Source of the DNA: Burkholderiaceae bacterium
GTDB taxonomy: Bacteria; Pseudomonadota; Gammaproteobacteria; Burkholderiales; Burkholderiaceae_E
Reading direction: 5' to 3'
NCBI GenBank assembly: GCA_016710525.1
Contig: JADJVQ010000036.1
Span: forward strand, 1-63,857
Length of the DNA: 63,857 nt
Below, one piece after another: positions 57,102-63,857 of this stretch. Each line of letters opens with the position of its first letter. Positions within the stretch are counted from its first letter, which is position 1. The position numbers and the translations under genes were made by a program. The notes under the pieces are model-generated. The model worked only from the letters and a program-made list of their open reading frames with translations. It was not told the DNA's origin and searched no databases.

Positions 57102-60100
57102 TCAGCGCGCGGCGAACGCCACCAGCGGGAAGTCCACCATGCCCATCGGCACGGCCGTCACCGGCGTCTGGCGGCCTTTGGTCAGCGTCTTGACTTCCTG
57201 CCCCAGGAAGTAGCTCAGCCCCTGATGGGTGACCACGCCGTCCTTGCGGAAGTCGGCGCCACCCGTCAGGCCGGCGATCAGGGCCTTGGTGAAGGCGCCA
57301 TTGCCCCAGCTCTTGCTCTCGATCGACTCCTGCTTGCCGGTACTGGCCGAGAAGACGATGACGCCGTTTTCGGCGGCAGCCAGTGTATTGGCCAACCGTC
57401 CGACTTCGTTGTTGACCGATATCCCCGAACCCAGCACGTTGCCCGAGTGACAGGTGTCGACGAACATCATGGCCTTGCCGCGCAGGCCGGCCAGCGCCTT
57501 GCGCAGCTCGGCTTCGCCGATCGCGCTGCGGGCCAGCCGCTTGAGGTCGACGTCGTGGGGCAGAAAGAAGTATTTGCCGCTCGAGTCGTTCAGGCCATGG
57601 CCGGCGATGAACAACATGCCGGTGTCGTCGGGTCCGGTCGACTGGCGCAGCCATTCGAGGGCGGCCAGTACGGACGCCCGGGTCGCGGCCTCGTTGGTCA
57701 GCAGCCGCTTCTCGACGCTGGAATACATCCGGCCCACCTGGGCGTCCATCAGGTTCGAGAAGTCGGTCGCATCCTTGGCCGCGAGTTCGAGCGAATACTC
57801 GCGCCGGGCGTAGGTCGACACGCCCACTGCGACGATGAACAGGCGCGACTTGAGAAAAACCGGTGGAGTCGGTGTGCCGGCTGCGGCTGCGGCCGCGGGC
57901 GGGCCGGCTGGCGGCGTCGGCAGAGGCGCTGGCAGGCTGATGCCCAGGGGCACGCTCGACTGCGGCATCAGCGAGTCCTGCAGAGCCTGGATCGACACGC
58001 CGGACGATCCGAGCGGCGAGGCGGAGGCAATCGCCCGTCCCGGTGAGGAAGCCGGCGGACTCTGAGCAGGGCTCGATGGCGTGGCCGGCGCGGCGGCCGG
58101 GGGGGCGCTGGCGACTGGCGCGGAAACGGCGGTGGCATGGCGCAGGGCGGCACAGCCGGCCTGCGGGAGGCGCTGCCGCAGCGACCGGCGCCGCAGCGAC
58201 CGGCGCAGCGACCCCCGGTGCCGGGGACCGCCGTTGCCGCTACGGCAGGCGCAGCGGCAACGGGTGCAGCGGCAACGGGTGCGGCAGGCGTTGTGACTCG
58301 TGGGGCAGCAGACGGGGCAGCGGGCGCGGGCGCAGGCGGTGCGGGCGGCCGCCAGTTCCAGGACAGGTAAACGGGCTCGGAGTACACGGAACCGGCCTGA
58401 CCCATCACCGTCACCTCGGCGCTGCGCTCCGGCATGGTCACTTGGAGGCGGCCGATCGCTTCGCCATCCTGCCGCGCCGGCATGGCGATCGACGCCAGTT
58501 CGACCGGTCGGCCATCGACCCTGACGACCATCGTATCGACCGGCTGCTGACCCGCGCGCAGCGAGAATTCGATCCGCATCGTGCGCTCGCTGCTTCGCAG
58601 CATGCGTTGGGTGATGACCGACACCACCGGGGGCAGCATTTGTACCTGGGGGTCGGCCACGGGTGCGGCGACGACCGGCGGACTGTCGTCCGGCGGCGGG
58701 CCGGCGTCGGGTTGCGCACGGCGCTGCTGGTCCGCCTGCGCCAGCGCGAGTTGAGGGTCGCGCAGTTCGAGAACCCGATCGATCACATCGGGCCGGTGGT
58801 ATTTGTCGCGAAACTTGCCGATCGAGAAGAAGTCGACCCCCTTGCCGTCGGCGCGATTGACATGCCAGCCGATCAGCGATTCGGCGCCGGCGGCGGCATC
58901 GTAGTAACCGTCAGGGGTCCACAGCACCCATTTGCCGTCGATCGTGACGAACAGGGTCAGCAGCGGCTTGCCGTCGTCGGCGCGCCACCAGCCGATGGTG
59001 CCGTCCATTTGTGCGCCGATGACCACGCGACCGTCTCGCGAGACATTGACCGAACTGACTTCGGAACCGGTTCGAACCGACCAGCGCTGCTGCCCCTGCC
59101 GGTCCAGGCGGCGCAGGGTGCGCGAGGTGCCCAGCACGAGGCCGCCGTCGTCCGGCAGCAGCGCGACCGCGCGCGACAGTTCGAGCGGGGCCATCGGCAC
59201 CGGGCGGCCGGCGATCGAAGGCTGGTATTCGTTTTCCCAGCGCTCGATCGACAGACCGAACGAGAACCGCTTGGGCGCGGCAAGCCCCGACCCTTCACCC
59301 GATTGCAGCTCGCGCGCGCGCACCGAGAACTGGGTCGCGCCGCTCCAGGCGGCCGATCCGAACGACACCACGCCCGGGTCATCGCCCACCTTGAGATTGT
59401 CCGGCCCGCGCAGGTCGATCACCGAGGCGCCCAGGGGTGCCACCGCGCCGCTGGCCGGCACGACTGCCCACGAGCCATTGCTCGAGGCGACGACGAAGCG
59501 GTCCTGGCCCAGTGGCACCATGTCCTGGATCGTGTCGGTCGCGACAAAATCGGTGCTGACCGACCCTTGCGGCCAGGTGATCCGCTTCAGGATCATGCGC
59601 AGCCGGTAGCCGTCGGAATCGGACGCCCGCCCGCTGGCCGCGAGGGTTCGTCCGTCGCGTGACCAGGCCACGCTGCCCAGGCTGCCGCCGCGCAGATCGG
59701 AGAACGCGAAGCGGCGCGCAAGGGTGCCCTTGGCAGTGTCGAACACGTCGATGGCCACTTCACGGCTGGGCAGCCGCGACCGGTAGCCGACCGCGAAGTG
59801 GCGGCCATCGGGCGACACGGCCAGGGACTGCGGGTCGGCAATCTCGGTGTCGATCTGGCGCACGCGCGTCCACGAGGCGCCGTCGGGCCGGTAGTGCCGG
59901 ATCTTCCCGTCGAACCCGGAAGCCAGCAGCGATCCATCGGGCAGTTCGGCCAGGCCGAAGCAGGGTTGGGCGAAGCTGTCCGAGAAGGCCGGTCCGCCGC
60001 TGGCCGGCTGGATGCGGATGCCATTGCCGCCCGCCAGGCAGGCGGCCAGGTCCCGCCCGTTGCGGGTCCACAGCAGGCGCACGACATTGCCCGCATCCAG

Positions 60101-60508
60101 CGCCAACGTGCGCAGGTGCGCGCCATTGCCGGCGTCGAACACGTCGATGCGGTGCGGCGAGCGGGAATCGCCCTGGGTCCCGGCAACGGCCACAGCCTTG
60201 CCGTCGGGCGAAAAGGCCGCGCCGTAAAGGCGGCCGACGTCGCCCTCGCCGATCGGCACCCTCAGGGTGGCCAGCAGTCGCCGGTCAGCGACCTGCCAGA
60301 TGCGCGCGGTCTTGTCGTCCCCCGCGGTGGCCAGCAGGGTTTCGTCCGGACTGAGGGCGATGCGCCGGACTGCGGCCGTGTGATTGACCGCTTCGACCCG
60401 CAGGTGCAGATCGGCGGCCAGGGTGCCCATGCCGGGCAGCAGGGCCGCGACCAGCACCGCGCTCGACAGCAGGCGGCGGAACAGGCTGTTTGACAGGTGT
60501 ATGGTCAT
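57102..60508 (-). CDS. Secreted WD40-caspase (peptidase C14) protein (frameshifts in the linker)
   Basis: About 1130 residues. A Sec signal (LLSSAVLVAALLPGMGTLAA) leads to WD40-type repeats (RRIALSPDETLLATAGDDKT, YGAAFSPDGKAVAVAGTQ, SVNVSRDGRVVIGAQMDG) up to about 540, then a beta domain and a Pro/Ala linker. The C-terminal caspase domain has the His-Cys dyad: LFIAGHGLND and MMFVDTCHSGN. Two single-base slips near 58215 and 58150, in G-runs and repeats of the linker, split the ORF; both flanking parts are normal. A signal peptide on such a protein suggests periplasmic action, unlike most bacterial caspase homologues. Client and trigger are unknown. Confidence 0.8.
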
Positions 60509-60693
60509 CTGGACTTGTCCGCAGGGGGCGTTCGATGCAATCGGGGCTGCGCTTCAAGCCGCACTCTACCCTCAGACCCGGCCGTGCCGATCCGCAATTT
60601 CGTCGGGCGTGCGCCTGGGCGCGAAAGCGGTGCGCCTTCGCGCCCTGTACGATCCCCCGAGGGCAGGCAAAACCGGGATCGGAAGGGATAACC

Positions 60694-61428
60694 GTGCGAA
60701 CCATCGGACTGATCGGCGGCATGAGCTGGGAATCCAGCGCCGAATACTATCGACTGATCAACCAGGAGGTTCGCGAGCGGCTCGGGCCGCTGCGTTCGGC
60801 GCCCCTGCTGATGCACAGCGTGGATTTCGGGCCGGTCGAACGAGCCCAGCATGAAGGCCGCTGGGACGATGCGGCGGCGATCCTGGAAGACGCGGCCCGC
60901 CGCCTCGAGGCCGGCGGCGCCGAGTGCGTGCTGCTGTGCACGAACACCATGCACAAAGTGGCCTCGCGCATCCGGGCGGCAGTGTCGATCCCTTTCCTGC
61001 ACATCGCCGATCCGGTCGGCCTGGCCGCCGCGCGCGCCGGCTGGACCACGGTCGGCCTGCTGGGCACGGCGTTCACGATGGAGCAGGCCTTCTTCAGAGA
61101 CCATCTCGCGCAGGCCCACGGCCTGACGGTGCTGACGCCGGGGCCCGAAGAGCGTGCGGCGGTGCATCGCATCATCTACGACGAACTGTGCGCGGGGGTG
61201 GTGAAGGACGAATCTCGTCGGGTTTATCTGGACGCCATCGAGGCCCTGGCGCGGCAAGGCGCGCAGGCCGTCGTCCTGGGCTGCACCGAGATCTCGCTGC
61301 TGGTCGGGCCAGGCGACAGCCCCGTGCCGCTGCTGGATACCACGGCTGCACGCCCTGGGCGCCGTCGACTTCGCTTGCACGATCGCCCGTGGAACGCGGC
61401 GGGCCGCGGTCATTTTCGGTTCACCTGA
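60694..61428 (+). CDS. Aspartate/glutamate racemase family protein
   Basis: About 244 residues. RTIGLIGGMSWESSAEYYRL at the start, the catalytic Cys in LLCTNTMHKVA and the second in VLGCTEISLLVG identify the Asp/Glu/hydantoin racemase fold. GGAAGGG precedes GTG 60694. After LLDTTA (near 61345) the reading frame leaves the family pattern; another frame continues LHALGAVDFA, so the last 27 residues or so are probably misread. It is divergent from the WD40-caspase gene. Confidence 0.83.
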   Translation: MRTIGLIGGMSWESSAEYYRLINQEVRERLGPLRSAPLLMHSVDFGPVERAQHEGRWDDAAAILEDAARRLEAGGAECVLLCTNTMHKVASRIRAAVSIPFLHIADPVGLAAARAGWTTVGLLGTAFTMEQAFFRDHLAQAHGLTVLTPGPEERAAVHRIIYDELCAGVVKDESRRVYLDAIEALARQGAQAVVLGCTEISLLVGPGDSPVPLLDTTAARPGRRRLRLHDRPWNAAGRGHFRFT

Positions 61429-61461
61429 GCCCGGCCGATCGGGTCGCTGGCGCCGGACCGA

Positions 61462-63050
61462 TCAGGTCACCGGCGCGGGATTGAACAGCACCAGTGCGTT
61501 GTGCAGTTTCCAGTGCTCGGCCCAGGTCTTGCGTCCGCTGGCCACCTCGAGCATCAGCAGGAAGAGTTCCCACCCGGTGGCCTCGATGCTGGCCTCGCCG
61601 TCGGCGATCTTGCCGGCGTTCACATCCATCAGGTCGTGCCAGCGGCGCGCCAGGTCGCTGCGCGTGGCGACCTTGATGACCGGACACTCGGCCAGGCCGT
61701 AGGGCGTGCCGCGCCCGGTGGTGAACACGTGCAGGTTCATGCCGGCGGCCAGTTGCAGCGTGCCGCAGATGAAGTCGCTGGCCGGGGTGGCGGCATAGAC
61801 CAGCCCGCGCTGGTCGGGCCGAAGTTTTTCGCCCGGGGCCAGCACGTGCGAGATCGCGGACGATCCGCTCTTGATGATCGAGCCCATGGCCTTTTCGGCG
61901 ATGTTAGACAGCCCGCCGGCCTTGTTGCCCGGCGTGGTGTTGGCCGAGCGGTCGACGCGGCCGCGTTCCAGGTAGTGGTCGTACCAGCCGAGTTCGCGCA
62001 CGATCGCCTGCGCGACCTCGGGGCTGGCCGCGCGGCTGGTCAGCTGGTCCACGCCGTCGCGCACCTCGGTGTTTTCGCTGAACATCACGGTGGCGCCGGC
62101 CCGCACCAGCAGATCGGCGCAGTAGCCGACCGCCGGATTGGCGGTGACGCCCGAGAACGCGTCGCTGCCCCCGCACTGCACGCCCACCACCAGCTCGCTG
62201 GCCGGGATGGTCTGACGCCGCCGCGCGTTCAGCCGCGCCAGGTGCGGCCGGGCGCTCTCGACGATGTCGTCGAGCATCGACATCAGGCCGACATGGTGCT
62301 CGGCCTGCAGGCAGACGGTGTCGGGCCCGAGGCTGGCATCGCGCTCGTCGGTGATCGGAAACGACCCGGGCGGCAGCAGGCGCTCGGGCTGCAGCTTTTC
62401 GCAGCCCAGGCTGACCACCATCACCTCGCCGCCGAAGTTGGGGTTCAGCGAAATGTGCTTGAGTGTGCGGATCGGAATGACGGCGTCGGGCGCGTCGATC
62501 GCAACCCCGCAGCCGTAGCTGTGCTCCAGGCCGATCACATCGTCGACGTTCGGGTACTGGGGCAGCAGCTGGGCCTTGATCCGGCTCACCGCCTGGGCGA
62601 CGACACCGGCCACGCATTGCACGGTGGTGGTGATGGCCAGGATGTTGCGCGTGCCCGCCGAGCCGTCGGCGTTGCGGTAGCCCTCGAAGGTGTAGCCGGT
62701 CAGCGGCTCGTGCGCGGGGGCGCGACGGTGGCCATCGGCAGGCCTTCGAGCGCGCGCGCCGAGGGCATCTGCAGCAGGCGCTCGTGCACCCAGCTGCCGG
62801 CGGCGATGTCTTGCAGCGCATAGCCGATCGGCACGTTGTAGCGGCGCACGACCGCGCCCTGGGCGATGTCGACCAGGGCCACCTTGTGGCCTTGCGGCAC
62901 CTTGTCGCGCAGGCTCAGCCCGGCGCCGGGCACCCCCTCCGGAAGCAGGGTGCCCTGCGCCAGGCCGCCATCGTTGGCGACGATGGCCACGTTGTCGTCG
63001 GCGTGCATGCGGATGGTCAGGGGCGGGCGGAGTGAGGCGACTTCTGGCAT
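61462..63050 (-). CDS. garD: Galactarate dehydratase (one frameshift)
   Basis: About 530 residues. The N-terminal SAF domain (IRMHADDNVAIVANDGGLAQ, PQGHKVALVDIAQG) and the large catalytic domain (YTFEGYRNADGSAGTRN, PNVDDVIGLEHSYGCGVAID, VVGVQCGGSDAFSGVTANPA, closing NALVLFNPAPVT) both match GarD, which dehydrates galactarate to 5-keto-4-deoxyglucarate. The frame shifts once at 62718-62722 in a run of five C; removing one C restores APAHEPLTGYTF. A sequencing error is likely. It links to eda and kdgK by pathway but not by operon. Confidence 0.9.
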
Positions 63051-63269
63051 GGCGATCCTGTTGATGCGTCAAAGGGCGGGCATCGGCGCCAGCCCGGGGT
63101 AGGGCGCCAGCGCGGTGCCCGACAGCATGGCAGAGGTCGCCATAGGCTTCAAAACGGGCATGGCGCTTGGCCGGCATGGGGCATGGCAGAATCGCCGATC
63201 GCGTCACCGCCTGTTTACCGGGCGGCGGTCAGCGAGCCCGGACAGCACCCCGTTTTCTGGAGGACCACC

Positions 63270-63707
63270 ATGGCTCGTGTCAGTACGTACCTGAATTTTC
63301 CGCGCGAAACCGAGGCCGCCTTCGAGTTCTACCGCTCGGTGTTCCGCACCGAATTCGATGGCCCCATCCACCGCTTCAGCGAAGTGCCGGCGGCGCCCGG
63401 CCAGCCGCCGATGGCCGAGGCCGACAAGCACCTGGTCATGCACGTCGCGCTGCCGATACTGGGCGGCCACATGCTGATGGGCACAGACGCCCCGCCGGCC
63501 ATGGGCTTCAAGCTGGTGTTCGGCAACAACGCCTACATCAATCTCGAGCCCGACGACCGGGCCGAAACCGATCGCCTGTTCAAGGCCCTGGCGGACGGAG
63601 GCAAGGTCGAGATGGCCTTGCAGGAGATGTTCTGGGGCGACTACTTCGGCAGCCTCACCGATCGCTTCGGCGTCCAGTGGATGTTCAATTGTTCGAGCAA
63701 GGCCTGA
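63270..63707 (+). CDS. VOC-family (PhnB-like) protein
   Basis: 145 residues. It has the typical VOC/glyoxalase fold start YLNFPRETEAAFEFYRSVF, the LGGHMLMGTD strand and the closing DYFGSLTDRFGVQWMFN. PhnB-type VOC proteins include glyoxalase-like and fosfomycin-resistance relatives; no catalytic ligand set is certain. GGAGG precedes ATG 63270. The 219 bp before it (63051-63269) hold no other gene I can support. Confidence 0.88.
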   Translation: MARVSTYLNFPRETEAAFEFYRSVFRTEFDGPIHRFSEVPAAPGQPPMAEADKHLVMHVALPILGGHMLMGTDAPPAMGFKLVFGNNAYINLEPDDRAETDRLFKALADGGKVEMALQEMFWGDYFGSLTDRFGVQWMFNCSSKA

Positions 63708-63750
63708 TCGGGCGTTCGCGCGCCGTGCGCCGGGCGACCGATCCGTCGAC

Positions 63751-63857
63751 ATGAATCCCCGTGTGACGGCGTACTGGCGCGATTACCTCGCCTCGCTGGC
63801 GGGTGACCATGCTCACCGTCTCGCGACGCCCGAGGCCTTCGCCTTCGGCGACAGCTC
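63751..63857 (+). CDS. Start of an ASCH-domain protein (partial)
   Basis: Thirty-five codons to the window edge: MNPRVTAYWRDYLASLAGDH, then PEAFAFGDS. This matches the N-terminus of the ASCH family (YW...L...FGD), which contains RNA-binding or amidohydrolase-like proteins. It continues outside the window. Confidence 0.55.
   Translation, partial: MNPRVTAYWRDYLASLAGDHAHRLATPEAFAFGDS

Overview
The window is high-GC bacterial chromosome (about two-thirds G+C by eye) and most resembles a betaproteobacterium, probably Burkholderiales. The grounds are the gene content (system I cytochrome c maturation genes, a urt/fmd amide cluster with its own two-component system, an Entner-Doudoroff aldolase, a CYTH-CHAD protein) and the codon style. 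I see no rRNA, tRNA, CRISPR array, insertion sequence or prophage. About nine otherwise intact genes carry one or more single-base frameshifts, several of them inside runs of C or G, and one 0.4-kb block has collapsed into G and C homopolymers. The sequence is therefore probably a draft or metagenome assembly with residual errors rather than a genome full of pseudogenes.

Layout. 1-890: tail of a rubredoxin reductase-like gene and a GDT1/TMEM165-type cation exporter. 958-10598: a two-armed signalling island. The minus arm encodes a PrsW-type membrane protease, a TerY-like vWA protein, a membrane-anchored PP2C phosphatase and two paralogous receptor-like membrane proteins. The plus arm encodes a protein kinase with a zinc ribbon, a divergent sigma factor and a zinc-type (H-x3-C-x2-C) anti-sigma factor with one membrane segment. 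10698-24545: PhoD-type phosphatase, small membrane proteins, CYTH-CHAD phosphatase, acetyltransferase, MgtE-like transporter, a hybrid kinase/LuxR regulator pair, a D-aminoacylase, an MFS transporter and an orphan ParA. 24625-33255: an iron-type alcohol dehydrogenase, then the complete ccm operon in the order ccmI-A-B-C-D-E-F-G-H on the minus strand. 33351-38602: argE-eda diverging from kdgK, then def, a DUF2799 lipoprotein and an unrecognised protein. 38679-49874: a response regulator and a giant sensor kinase whose input half is an NCS1-type permease, diverging from a urea/short-chain amide ABC transporter, formamidase and FmdB. 49977-63857: acetyltransferase, spherulin-4-like secreted protein, RhlE helicase, flavoprotein, MBL hydrolase, a secreted WD40-caspase, an Asp/Glu racemase, galactarate dehydratase, a VOC protein and the start of an ASCH-domain gene.

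How they work together. The most interesting proposal is the 958-10598 island. The TerY-P triad (vWA, PP2C, zinc-ribbon kinase) is a known predicted signalling module. Here it is interleaved with all parts of a regulated-proteolysis sigma circuit: sigma factor, zinc anti-sigma factor and PrsW, the family that starts anti-sigma cleavage in Bacillus. The kinase and PrsW also appear to share a C-terminal beta-rich domain, which suggests that phosphorylation control is coupled to anti-sigma proteolysis. The second is the amide cluster. A permease-type sensor kinase and a LuxR-type regulator face the transporter-formamidase operon across a 264-bp gap that contains the perfect inverted repeat TACGTCA-AC-TGACGTA, a good candidate operator.
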